Below are positions 1 through 10,263 of a stretch of 34,255 nucleotides of DNA, in pieces. How positions within the stretch are numbered: the stretch's first letter is position 1; each line of letters begins with the position of its first letter. The stretch covers positions 1 through 34,255 of the forward strand of contig ML978354.1 of the NCBI GenBank assembly GCA_010015745.1, in the 5' to 3' direction. A model generated the notes under the pieces. That model was not told the origin of the DNA and made no database searches. It was given only the letters and a program-made list of their open reading frames with translations. This stretch comes from Setomelanomma holmii. Its lineage: Eukaryota; Ascomycota; Dothideomycetes; Pleosporales; Phaeosphaeriaceae. A program made the position numbers and the translations under genes.

Positions 1-145
1 TCTGAGGTTGTATTGTGTGAAGCTACGAACAGTACTTATAGTTGGGGGCTGTAAACAGCCCTAGTGTAGAGAAGGCAGTCTCACCTCACCCAAGGTGAGG
101 TGCCACTGCGCAGTGAGGCAGGAGAGACTCCAAACCGTGACAAGA
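1..145 (-). mobile_element. 5' end of a LINE copy (minus orientation), cut by window edge
   Basis: The reverse complement of this stretch matches about 33410-33563 at most positions by eye. Shared blocks include TTGTCACGGTTTG, CAGTGGCACCT, GCTGTTTACAGCC and ACTGTTCGTAGCTTCAC. On the right side this sequence lies just upstream of a decayed LINE ORF1, so I infer it is the 5' untranslated region. The left copy would then read leftward, with its ORFs outside the window. The inner boundary is blurred: similarity fades between 145 and 165. That it is a repeat is seen directly; that it is LINE 5' UTR is inference from the right-hand copy. Confidence 0.7.
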
Positions 146-365
146 TGCGACCCTATTCGGGGTGGCATGGGAATTGTCGAGTAGTCTATCAGCTTGAGTG
201 GTCGAGAAGCACAGGTCTTGCAACAACTCGATATGCCACTGCCTTTGATAGGAGCTGCGCCTTCCGCATTGCCCATATGCACAGCACTCATGACCTGGAC
301 GTCTATCCTACCTCCCTCATTCGGCGGACCTTTTCATATTACCATGTCTCACCGCCTCACCCAAC

Positions 366-2535
366 ATGTTTCCCTTCGCGTCTCACATTGCTGCTGTCGA
401 CCGTCTCATCCACGGTGGCAGTCTTTCGACATTCTACAGCGCCAGACCCGCAGAGAAAAGATCAGCTCCTCGTCCCGTACGACGAGCGAGAGGAATACTA
501 CAATCACCGCGGCCGCGCGGCTTACATGCTGCTTCAGTCCATGCCCGACAGATGGGAGAAGTTTACAGATCTCGCCAAGCATATACAAATCAACGTGCTT
601 GCGGCCTACAACGAATCCGAGTTTTGGTGGGTAAGCGTAGGGTCAGTAGAACCGTCTACAGTCCGACGACGCATAAGCCTTACTGCAGCAAGCTACCTAA
701 TCAAAATGTAGCCGTGGATCTGGGTGAATGACAGTGTCCCTTTCTTCGTGACGGACGTAAGTATTCGACATGCCCTCTGGTTTATTCAGCTAACATGCTC
801 TCAGCGGTCATGCAGCCCCTCAACGGCGTTCGACAGAACGCCAACCTCATAGGGTTATTTTACGATTACGCTGCTCTTCAACATACCATCAGCACATCCA
901 TTCCGGGCATGTTGACACGTGCAGGTTTCGCGATGCGACGAACAGCCAGGCGCGCGACATCATCACCCATGCAGCTTGCGGGTACCTTATCTTCCGTGGC
1001 GCGGTGCGCATCGATTCCAGTGGTGCGCATCCCATTCATCCCGAGCCCAGTCGAGATTTCCAGGAATATGCGAGCCAGAACACTACCAGCTTTCTAATGC
1101 TGGGCTTCTTGAGGTCACCCAAGGCGATAGAGTCCCAGGTGTCGCGAAACCCCAAGCCTTGCAGCGCGACGAGAACATGCAACAAGCTGCAGGCCAAGAT
1201 GTCAGCAACGTCCATGAAGCTGAGCCAAACGGACACGACCAAGACCATGGATACCCGGAGACATCCGAGACTCACGCACTCCAGACCAATGAGCACATTC
1301 AAGGCAACGGTGATTCAGAAATGCACGCATACGAAGCTGAGCCAGAGACTGTTCAAGTACAGCAGCCTGATGCTGCCGTTACTGATGACAATCCCAACAC
1401 GCGCAAGCGACATATCGATCAACGCGCGTCGTCAAGTGAGCAAACATCACGCGCACTGATAATCCGCGATACAGGAAAGATGGCCGCTCGTCAATCCCCA
1501 CCACCATCCGGACAAGGCACAGACGCGTGGTTGGCTGAGTCAATGGTCGAGGTAAATGACACCGCCCTGGACAAGTTCTATGCTTCATTGTTCCCGCTCT
1601 AGGATCCATCAACAGGCTTTTCATTCGAGGATGGCCAATGGTCTCTCCAGGATGCACAAATGGACTTTTCGCTCAAAGATGGGCAATGGGGGCCACGTTT
1701 GCCATCTCTGTTTACTTCTTAATTGGAACATCCCGGATAGAGTGGCCTGCCACCATACATGACAAACACGTTCATATCGAGCTCGCCCGTGGAGCGAACA
1801 TCCATTCACGCCCATGTCCAGTCTCACATGCTTCAGCTGGCATGGCATGGTCATCAGCCAGATACATCCCCCTTAGGACCAATCGACGAGATGAATCGGT
1901 CATTGATCCAGGCCGATGTTCCACCCCATGTGTGCAAGCCTGATCGGCATCGTCAACTGCCCGATATGGCCGCGACAGGACGGGTCGACAAGAAGGCAAC
2001 TGAAGACACGTCTGTGGAGATCGCGCCGAGGATACCGGCTAAGAAGAAGAGGCCTCGGTCGATCAGGACGTCAAACCAATGGGCACGGTTACCGTTTGAT
2101 AACATGTAGAAATTGCGAAAGCTCAGGTTTCGAGTGCAAGAGACTTGGTGGCTAGGCATGCGATTCTACTGAAATTGTCCCTACAGAGGTGGAGGTAGAA
2201 AGTTAGTATATAGTTCACAACCGATTTATACACTGAGCTTACATCGACAAGAGCATGTGGAGGTGACCGCCAGCATCGCAGCCGGGCTACGGGTCCGACA
2301 CTGCGAATGCTGCCCGCATGAACGGTGTCTTCACGTCGGCATATGTGATTACTGCATCTCGAGAAACACTCAGTGCACGCCACTCTCTCGTCAAGGACCC
2401 GTTCTTGACTATGTACGTGCACTCCAACAGGACCGGAACGAAGTACGCACACTCGCGACCTTTATTGCATCAGATGACCGTCTCCTTCTTTTGACCACTC
2501 GCGCGTCGTTCTACACCGAAACTACAACAATTTAG
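366..2535 (+). pseudogene. Frame-broken relic of an unrecognised protein, possibly with Cys-finger end
   Basis: I do not recognise this gene. Coding-like stretches alternate between frames. They include an N-terminal piece from the ATG at 366, a charged piece around 470-630 (DEREEYYNHRGRAAYML), a Q/E/D-rich piece at about 1100-1600 and a repeat FSFEDGQW / FSLKDGQW at 1615-1690. Two introns look intact: 631-711 (GTAAGC donor) and 757-804 (GTAAGT donor, GCTAAC branch site). A third may be 1552-1602. Stops at 850 (TAG), 913 (TGA), 1720 (TAA) and 1735 (TAG) and several frame changes prevent a continuous product. The 3' part shows C-x2-C-x6-C at 2109-2140 and a second Cys cluster with ICDYCISRNTQC near 2340, like the Cys-rich genes at 14162 and 20722. 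It sits directly beside the left LINE copy. It could instead be a gene with unusual introns, or two separate relics. Confidence 0.4.
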
Positions 2536-2718
2536 CTGTTGGTTCCGCAACCATGTTTGTATACGACAGCCCGGCGACTATGGTGTGGACGCTGTGGAAA
2601 GGCCGCCCATGTTGTCATCAGCGCCCAATCGTCAATACAAACAATGAGTATTCTGACATTTAGTCGGTGACCTAGATTGTATTCACGGCACGACTTCGGT
2701 TTTTACGCCAATGCATGC

Positions 2719-3162
2719 TCACTCCGTTACAGAAGCCTGCATGTTCTCAGCATATTTCACGACCTTTGTTTGTTGCCTACCAAAGTCTCTAAAGCCATAT
2801 AGGGTTTTGCAAGAGAACAATTCAGGTGGAGCCTCTACTTGGACGGGCACGATTCTGGACACGGGCCTTGTTTGCTATGGGACCATTGGCAATTCTTGTG
2901 CTTTTGTTCGGAAGACGCACTCCACCGGCACGGGATTCATATCGAACAAGGCTGTAGCCAGATTTGCAATTACACTTTTGGAGAACAGAGGAGCCGCAAT
3001 TCCGCGGCCATTCCAGTGCGTTGAGGTTTCCACGAGCAAGGCAATCATCAATTTAAGCGTATGCCATACGTGCGACTGTACATGTTTCTCAGCCGCTGCC
3101 TGCTCACCTGGATCTCTACTATCTAGATGCACACAACGAGCTTTCGCAAAGGCCTTGTCTAT
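2719..3162 (-). pseudogene. Possible decayed ORF, unknown
   Basis: The minus frame running down from about 3162 is open except for one TAG at 2875-2877 and looks protein-like (for example STHWNGRGIAAPLFSK). It continues after the stop to a TGA at 2719-2721. There is no ATG at its upper end, where a stop sits just upstream. An antisense plus-strand ORF (2711-3178) covers the same DNA but is Cys/Ser-rich and looks like a shadow. No family was recognised. The rest of 2536-3437 holds nothing else I can support. Confidence 0.2.
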
Positions 3163-3437
3163 GTTTTCGAACTACTAGTATCCTCTACAGGGCTGGAATT
3201 TCACATGATATAGAGTCCTGGACTAATTATGAGCATGTCACCGTCAACAACAAACAAAGGAGCCTACATCCTTGAAATTTCGCCACCAGCGCATGAGTCA
3301 GCTGTGGAAACATGTGTGGCATCGTACTTCACGCATCCTCGCAGCGCTATGGTGGCAGGCCCTCGTCATGTGCCACGGTAGGTATGTATCGTATCGACAT
3401 TGTATAGTACAAATCTACTCTCATACACAGCACAGGC

Positions 3438-4551
3438 TTAGAACAGCCTGTTATCGGCGCTAGCCTTGGCGGCCTCTCTCCTGGCACTCTGCTTCTTCCG
3501 GTCCTTGGCCTCGCCTGGCGGCTTGAAGAACAGACTCGGGCTCTCTCCGTCCTTGACGGTATAGGCCAGATAGCCTCGGTGGGCCGGGTCGCGGTAGTAC
3601 TCGATATCCTTTCTTGCGGTAGCATCGGGTAATCTGTACTTGTATTTTGAGCCAAGCTGTTTCATAAGCGTGGCCATGGCCTCCTTCTTGGCGGCTTCGG
3701 AGGCGGCTTCGGAGGCGGATTGTAATTGAGAGAGGATGGGCGAGTTTTGGAGGATAGGTGTGGACGCGGAGGCGAGGTTGATGAGGTTGGTCGAAGCCTG
3801 CAGAGACACGGTCGGGTGCGAGTCGCCACGCAGGACGCGCTTGATGGAGGTGGGAGAGTAGAAGCGGGTGGTGACGGCGCCGCCGAGGGCTTCGATGCGC
3901 TCAATGGCATCTGTAGAGGCACGAGATACGACAATGTTGATGGGCGTGGTCAGTTGCTCGGGGTTCTGCAAGCCACGTCAGCCATTGCAGTCGCTAATCA
4001 AGAAGTTGGTTTTGCCTACCCTTGCCAAAAGCTTCACACCATGTCGCTTAACGCCATGCAGGCACCTCGACTTGTGCAGCTCTCGCATTGTAATGGGCTT
4101 CGAAGGGTCAAGTCGGCCCTGGTCTATCCACGACTGTATCCGGTCCAGGTTGATGGGCGACATTTCGACCTTGAATCTAACCGAGATCAGCCATGTTCCT
4201 CTCTCGTCCATTCTGCCATTGCACATACGGATTGTACTTCCCCCTCCCCCTCTCCGGCTTCGTGGTAGACAATGGCGTCTGGCCACCCTCAAAGCCCGCG
4301 GGCACCTTTCCGTGCGCATGCTGGCCCTTCTGACCGCGCCCGCCCGTCTTGCCCTTGCCCGACGCCGGGCCTCGACCGCGCCGAATCTTCTTGCTGTATG
4401 CGCCCCTGTTGTCCGACAGCGAGGAAAGAATGGACGCACATCTCTGCTGCGCCGGGGCGAGGAGCGGTGCGCTCGACGCCGATGCCCGTGTTCTGGGTGA
4501 TGTCGAGAGAAGCGAGAGGGCAAGGCGCGTGGCCTGTAATCGGGGTGGCAT
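3438..4551 (-). CDS. MRPL10: Mitochondrial large-subunit ribosomal protein uL15m
   Basis: This is a nuclear-encoded component of the mitochondrial 54S ribosomal subunit, a homologue of bacterial L15. There are three exons: 4551-4238, 4176-4020 and 3965-3438. The introns are 4177-4237 (GTACAA...GGTTAG) and 3966-4019 (GTAGGC...TTGCAG). The spliced product is 332 aa. The N-terminus is Arg/Ser/Ala-rich as in a mitochondrial presequence. It is followed by the uL15 signature: a Gly/Lys/Arg-rich arm (RRGRGPASGKGKTGGRGQKG) and the FEGGQTPL motif. After these come the NLDRIQSWIDQGRLDP segment and the beta-rich domain with TPINIVVSRAS. The C-terminal extension of about 120 residues after the L15 core is common in fungal uL15m. 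I chose the start MPPRLQ (4551) because the longer in-frame start at 4620 adds a His-rich segment unlike a presequence. The family call is firm; the symbol follows the yeast name. Confidence 0.9.
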
Positions 4552-4938
4552 GGCTGCGGTATGTGCTGTCCGTGGCTGTCCATGGTCGTGATGTTCGACA
4601 TGCGGAATTTCCAGTGCCAAGACACACTTCCGCGGGCAGCCTTACCCGACTGAGACACGTCGACAACGACACGAGCACAACGTCAATGCACGCTTGCTTG
4701 GGCTCACGACCGCTACGTCAGAGACCCAACACCCACACATGATCGGGTCGAGGAACGCACTGCAACATCACAAGCGGGATCAAATCAGACGTGCGTATGG
4801 ATGATATTCAGTGCCGCATTATCCGAGGAACATTATAATCACGCCCAAACCCGAATCAACAAGAGAACATGCCACACCATGCTTTTCTCAGCACCTCACG
4901 CCTCAACACCTCCCCATCATGTGACACGAATGCATCCT
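4552..4938. other. Intergenic: uL15m promoter side and deacetylase 3' side
   Basis: These 387 bp lie between two minus-strand genes, upstream of uL15m and downstream of the deacetylase. The open frames here are extensions or shadows of the uL15m N-terminal exon. No further gene or clear motif was seen. Confidence 0.5.
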
Positions 4939-7459
4939 CTATAGAGGGGGCGCATTGGGGTCCATCATGCACTGGTCAACGCGCATGAGCTGCTTGCCGG
5001 TAGCCTTGGCAATCTGGATGAAATCCTTGAGGTAGCTGACCGTGGACGGGTACAGGTAGTGCAACACGACGAGGTTACCACCCTTGTTGACGTCACGCTG
5101 GAAGGCAACCTTCTGCTGCTCAGGCGTGCTCGTCTCCGCCCACAACCAGTCCTCGACATCGACGGACCAGTTGGTGATGGTAGCCTTGCTGCCAACAGCC
5201 TTGGTAAGACGAGAGCGCATACGAGCACCCTCGGTACCAAACGGAGGACGGAAGTAGGGAGTCTCGATGTTGAACTGCGACTTCATGGCCTTGATGTCCT
5301 CGTTGTACTCCCAGTCGATGGCAGCATAGTCGGGAAGACCCTCCATCTTGGGGTGCGTGTACGAGTGCATAGCAAGCTGGTGGCCGGCCGCCATCATCTC
5401 CTTGTAGACGTTGGTCAGGTTGGTAGATTCATCGAGGAGGGGAGCGCCGACGGTGAAGAAGGTGACCTTGATGTTCTCATCGCGGATGATCTTCAGGACG
5501 TCCTGGGCAAGGTTTGGCGTACCATCGTCAATGGCGAAGGCAAACGAGTTGGGCCGCTTGCATGCGAAGACGAGCGCACCAGTATCATCCTTGCCCGGAA
5601 TGCCGAAGCCGGCAGGGACGGACGAAACAATCTCGATGCTGGATAAAGTGACCGACTCCTTGGTGTAGAAACCCTTGAGCGCGAAGCCAACGACACGGGA
5701 GAACTCGACATTGAAGTGGCTCAGCGGGATGTAGATGTTACCGTTCTTAGCATAACGCTCAGCCTCGGCAGAATCCCAAGTCTCTGGGAAAGGAGAAATG
5801 TCCGCATTGCAGCCCGAATTGTGCTGCTGGAGAGCAACAGTGAACTTGGGCGTGCCGGTGTAGGCAATGTGAAGATAAGAGCCCTTGTACTTGGTGAAGT
5901 CGCTGCAAGAAGCAGAAACCTGAGTGTAGTAGGAGTAGTCTGCATCGGAGGAAGTAATGGTGAGCTTGCCGCTGGCATACTTGAGCGTCATGCCGTCATC
6001 AGCGCCATGCCAGAAGCCGAGCGCGTTCGAATCAGCGTTGGCAAACTTGTCGACAACGAGAGAAGCAGCGGCAGTGTTGGCTGGCGCAGCAACAGTAGTG
6101 CTGGAGCCAGAGTCGCCGGAGACTGGAGGAGGAATATACTCGCCGGTGCTGCCGCAGTAGAAGGCCATAGGACCGAAGTCAACAGTTGCAGAGAATCCAG
6201 AAAAGAGGATCGTGACAAGCTTCTCGGTGTTGAGGGTTGGGTACTTGGAGAAGGGGATCAAGTAGAGCTTCTCGGTCCCGTCGAATGTCCAGCCGAGCTC
6301 AGCAGCCGTGTGTGTCTCTGCAACGGCCGCACCGGGGTCGCAGCTGGCCGACGAGTCGAGCTCTACGGAGATAGTAGCACCCTTGGGAGCCTTGATGCGG
6401 AGAGAGATACCACCATACTTGTTCTTTGCGTTAACGCAAGGAAGCTGGCTGTAGAAGTAAGTATCAGACTTGGGGACGATCTCGAGGCGGTTGGCGGATG
6501 GCTTTCCAACAGTGAGCGATGTAGCAGAGCCGTCATCGGAGGTAGGGTAGTTCATGGCATTGTAGAACAAGAAAGTCAGGCGGGACTGCGAGATCCAGTC
6601 ATCAATAAGGAGAGGCGAGCAAGTTCCCGAGGGAGTGGCAGCAGTCGAGAGAGTGCTGACAGCAGCCTTGCTGATAGACGAGGAGACGGAGCTAGACGCC
6701 GGCTTTGAGGTGGAGGAAGCAATCGAGCTAGAAGCAGGCTGGGTCGACGAGACGACTGAGCTGGAACCAGCCTTGGAGCTGGAAGGCGCAACAGAGCTAG
6801 AGGCGACCTTGGAGCTGGAGGGAACCACAGAGCTCGAAGCGGCCTTGGAGCTGGATGCAGCTTTGGAGCTAGAGGGAGCGACGGATGGAGACGAGCCACC
6901 GGTGCAGGCGAAGTTGATGTCGCTGAGGGTCCAGGTGGCAGTAGTCGAGGAGAAACCGGACCAGACAATGCCAGTTACGGCGTTGCCATTGGCACCAGAG
7001 AATGCGGTGAAGGGAAGAGTAACGGTTTGGCTGCTGCCAGTCAAGCCGGTGACTTGGGTGTAGTAGGAGCTGTAGCTACCGGCCGAGCAGGCGGACTTTG
7101 TCTGAAGCTCAACAAGGACGGACCCAGAAGCAGGTCCCTTGATGGTGATTTGAATGCCGCTGTAGCCATTGGTAGAAGCGGCCTGGCAAGGGAATGTTTC
7201 GTAGAAGTACGATCCAGACTTGGGCTTGAAGCTGAGGACGCCGCCGGTGGCGGAGATGGAGCTCATGGTGCTGTCATCTGTAGGACTTAGTAGAGAATTC
7301 TGATGGCTGGGCAAAGTACATACCGCTCGTCCACTCGCCCAAGCTGTTGGTCTTGGAGGACCATTTGGCAAAGTCGTCGATCTTGAGCGCCGAAGAGCAG
7401 GCGGCGTAGACGGTGTTGGCGAATGCGGCCGTGAGGCCTATTAGGATAGAAGCACGCAT
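4939..7459 (-). CDS. Secreted multidomain polysaccharide (chitin-type) deacetylase, CE4
   Basis: The product is probably an extracellular enzyme removing N-acetyl groups from chitin or a related polysaccharide. Exons are 7459-7324 and 7277-4939; the 46-bp intron 7278-7323 is GTATGT...CTACAG. The protein has 824 aa. Residues 1-19 form a signal peptide (MRASILIGLTAAFANTVYA). There are three related beta-sandwich-like modules, at about 26-171, 268-430 and 455-610. Each opens with a (K/L)xxDxF/W-type strand and carries paired Cys, as in carbohydrate-binding modules. A Ser/Ala/Lys linker (about 174-262) of repeated SSSKAASSSV-type units separates modules 1 and 2. The NodB domain spans about 617-800 with metal/catalytic motifs FAIDDG (629-630 Asp-Asp), HSYTH (683-687), RPPFG (722-726), DVEDW (752-756) and VVLHY (His785). 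All expected catalytic residues are present; Phe-Asp-Asp is replaced by Ile-Asp-Asp in motif 1. Substrate is inferred from the family. Confidence 0.88.
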
Positions 7460-9285
7460 ATTAAGTATGGTATAGCGAGAGACCGTGTGAAAGCGAATGT
7501 ACAGAAGTCAATAGACCTCCAGTCGTTGAGTTTCGACACCCTACGGATTGACGAGAGGGTTCAAAAGGGCAGGACGATAATCCGTGAGAACCAGGACCAT
7601 GGGAGGCTTCTTCAATAAATGTATTTCCGCCCTGGGGTATGCATGACACAAGCGAAATTTGCCTAGTGTGCTGGGCGTGCAAGCCTTTGCGAAGCAGCCC
7701 TGGTGTTTCCGCTGCTTGTGCTTCTATTTAGGGCGGCCATGGCCTCGGCAAGCGCAGATCGGTCGTGCGCTAGCGACCGTCTGGGAAATACGATGCTGGC
7801 TGGGACCGCCGATGCGCAGCTAGGGCAGGCCAACCCCTGAGTATTTGTGGAGACGGCATCCGCACTGCATCGCTGGTAAAGTACATCAGTCCACCAGTGC
7901 AGGGCTGCAGCGGAGAACATGTGTGGAGATTCTCTTGCTCGTCGCGCAGACGCGACTGTTCGGAGTGTTGAGGCTAGGGAAGCCTCAGCAGAGTCGCGAT
8001 CAGATCAACGACCAGCAGAAGCAGTCAGGGCGGGGCTGAAAGCCTGAAACTACCAAGAACGCTGAGCGCCGGGATGCGAGCGGAACTTTGGACCTGTAGG
8101 ATGCCTCGAAAAACCATCATCGTCCACCACGCAACTCAAAACACGAGCGACAATACTTGGCAGGTGAAGCGCGTTCCGAGGCGTTCTTGGCTGCCATTGC
8201 TGTGGACTGCCATGCAAATGCCGGCACGACAGCGTTGAGGAGCACCTCAATATAATGGTAGCCTGCTGCAGGAACCGAGCAAGGCACTGGCGAGTTGCGC
8301 AGACACGAGGTGTGCGCCATAATTTGTCCACCGTTGCATGATTCGCCTGCCGTCTTACGTCATGGCGACAGTCTTCTTCTTTGCACTGCGCACTGTCGAG
8401 CTTAATTTCCTGTTGTTCTCCTGCCGAGCGATGCTGCCCCTGCCGAGCGCCGAGAACCTGTCAGCTCCGCCATCAGGTAGAGCCTCCGCCCAAACCAGCT
8501 AGCGCCGCCTGAGATTCTAATCCAGTTTGATGAATTTTGGAGCGCTGCTGGAATGTGACGTGCTTTTTTACATCGATGAGCTAGGAAATTGGTGAGCAGG
8601 AGATGGGCATACTACCGGTAGGGCGGGTTTGGAGCAAGGAGATGAACCGCGCCTTCCCTGGCTTGACGTCACTCGCTGGCTGCTCCTGGTCTTCTCCAAC
8701 TTCTCGCTTGCAGCGGGAAGCGGGAGAAGTCTTCGCAGCCAGCGCCTAGCGGCATCACACAGGGGCTCGTATTCATCCTGCCATTGTCCTAAATCAGCCC
8801 TCTCCACACAAGGCACGATAATCCATGCATCGCACCGGCCTCAGGGCTCTTGCTGTACTCTGGGTGTGCAATTATTGCAGCACCAGGTCATGAAGGTGAG
8901 GTAAGACACCCCCACGAGAACCTGGCTCTGACCTGGACAACATAAGCGTTGGTTGCAATGAGGACAAGATGATCGATCATCCTTTGAGACTTACCCCCAA
9001 GCCGCAAGACGTCTGATCGCGTGAACGTCTGATTGCGTAGAGTCTCAAGGTGGTTATTGAGCTGGTGTACATGTTGAGCTGTCTTCCGTCCTCGGCTATT
9101 CCTTCCTTCCACGTCAGCCCCGCTCACGGCCGTCATCACTGCTCGTCGGCATCATCATCCTCCACCAACAAATGTGATGAGCTGGATAGCATCGTAGGGC
9201 GTCGCTCTGACATGCTCGTTAAATGCTAAAGCAAGCAGCTAGTAATCTCAGGCGTTTACTTCCATCACAACGAGAACAACACACC
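7460..9285. other. Intergenic 1.8 kb between divergent deacetylase and DUF427 genes
   Basis: This is the shared upstream region of the minus-strand deacetylase and plus-strand DUF427 genes. Several short ORFs on both strands lack protein-like composition or splice support. The one exception worth noting is the candidate spliced ORF at 9139-8841, listed separately. No TATA box, repeat or RNA gene was identified with confidence. Confidence 0.5.
8841..9139 (-). CDS. Candidate small spliced ORF (78 aa), unknown
   Basis: Starting from the ATG at 9139, an open frame leads to a strong donor (GTAAGT) at 8994 and an acceptor TTGTCCAG at 8933. The 62-bp intron joins phase-1 to a second exon (8932-8841) that ends in TGA, giving 78 aa. 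The second exon contains CCNNC. There is no recognised domain, and the branch site is not obvious. I list it only because the splice signals and phases agree. It may be chance or a non-coding transcript. Confidence 0.2.
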
Positions 9286-10141
9286 ATGTCTAATACGAGC
9301 GAGTCCGTTCACATTTGCCCTTCATGATCGAAACATTGAGCTGACAAATACAGTCTTGCGAGACTCGCACAGAAGCTTGTTAGCAATGGTCCACACAAAG
9401 CTGAACGGACGTCGAGGCGTGTTCGCGGCCTATTCAACGGCAGATATGCATTTGACACAACCAAAGCATTACATGTTTGGGAAGTTCCAAACTATCCACA
9501 GTGAGAAGGCTGTTCACCCATTGTTTTATAGAGAACTGAGATATCACAGGTACTATGTTCCGGCTTCTAGCTTCACAGCAGAGGCGAAGTTGACGAAGCT
9601 ATCGCCGGTGGACGGGACTGATGGCGCCGCCCATCTTGGCCGCGTGACAGTAGGAAATCAGAGTACCGATCGCGTCGTCATTTTCAACACGAAGTCGCTC
9701 AATGACCTAGTCAAAGTCGACTTCCGAGCAATCGACCAATGGTTCGAAGAAGACGTACCTATATTCTGCCACCCCAAAGACCCATACAAGCGGATCGACA
9801 TTCTTTCCTCCACTCGCACCATCAAGGTCGGCCTGGATGGGGTTACGCTTGCCGAGACGAACAACCCCATGTTCTTGTTAGAGACCACTCTCAGGACCCG
9901 ATACTACTTGCCGCCTACAGCCGTGAAATGGGAATACCTTTCGCCAAGCGACACGGAGACGTTGTGCCCGTATAAAGGCAAAGCAAGCTACTACAACGTC
10001 ACAGTGAATGGAAAGAAGTACCGAGATTTGGTGTGGTTCTATCGCTATCCGACGAGTGAGAGTGCCTTGGTCGCAGGACATCTCTGCTTCTACAATGAGT
10101 ACGTTGATATCTGGGTTGATGGTGAGAAAGAACAACAATAG
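9286..10141 (+). CDS. DUF427 domain protein (two repeats)
   Basis: This is a soluble protein of the DUF427 (Pfam NTP_transf_9) family, whose biochemical role is not established. Three exons are supported: 9286-9302, 9354-9500 and 9550-10141. The introns are 9303-9353 (GTCCGT...ATACAG) and 9501-9549 (GTGAGA...TCACAG), and the product is 251 aa. The splicing restores a typical N-terminus: RRVRGLFNGRYAFDTTKALH, then VWEVPNYPQYYVPASSF. A second copy of the fold follows with IKVGLDGVTLAETNNPMFLL and RYYLPPTAVKWEYL, ending in YFN-type strands (CFYNEYVDIWVDG). The unspliced ORF starting near 9356 uses the wrong frame for the first domain. No signal peptide or membrane segment is visible, so it is probably cytosolic. 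It is convergent with the FAD oxidase, with only 122 bp between the stops. Confidence 0.88.
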
Positions 10142-10263
10142 AAGTGTCAAGTCATACGGATCCACCTTATCTTCGAAAATTAGGTAACATGAATCGGAAG
10201 CTGACTTGTTGCATATATCCTCGTTGATAGCCTCAATTACATTTGACATTCCGTGACTTAAAA

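Noticed and set aside
3662..4742. Several long plus- and minus-strand ORFs over the uL15m gene
   Set aside because: They are shadows of the uL15m exons, rich in Arg/Pro/Ser.
5716..6708. Plus-strand 330-codon ORF inside the deacetylase gene
   Set aside because: Antisense shadow of a GC-rich coding exon; composition (Leu/Val/Gly/Arg) and lack of motifs argue against a gene.
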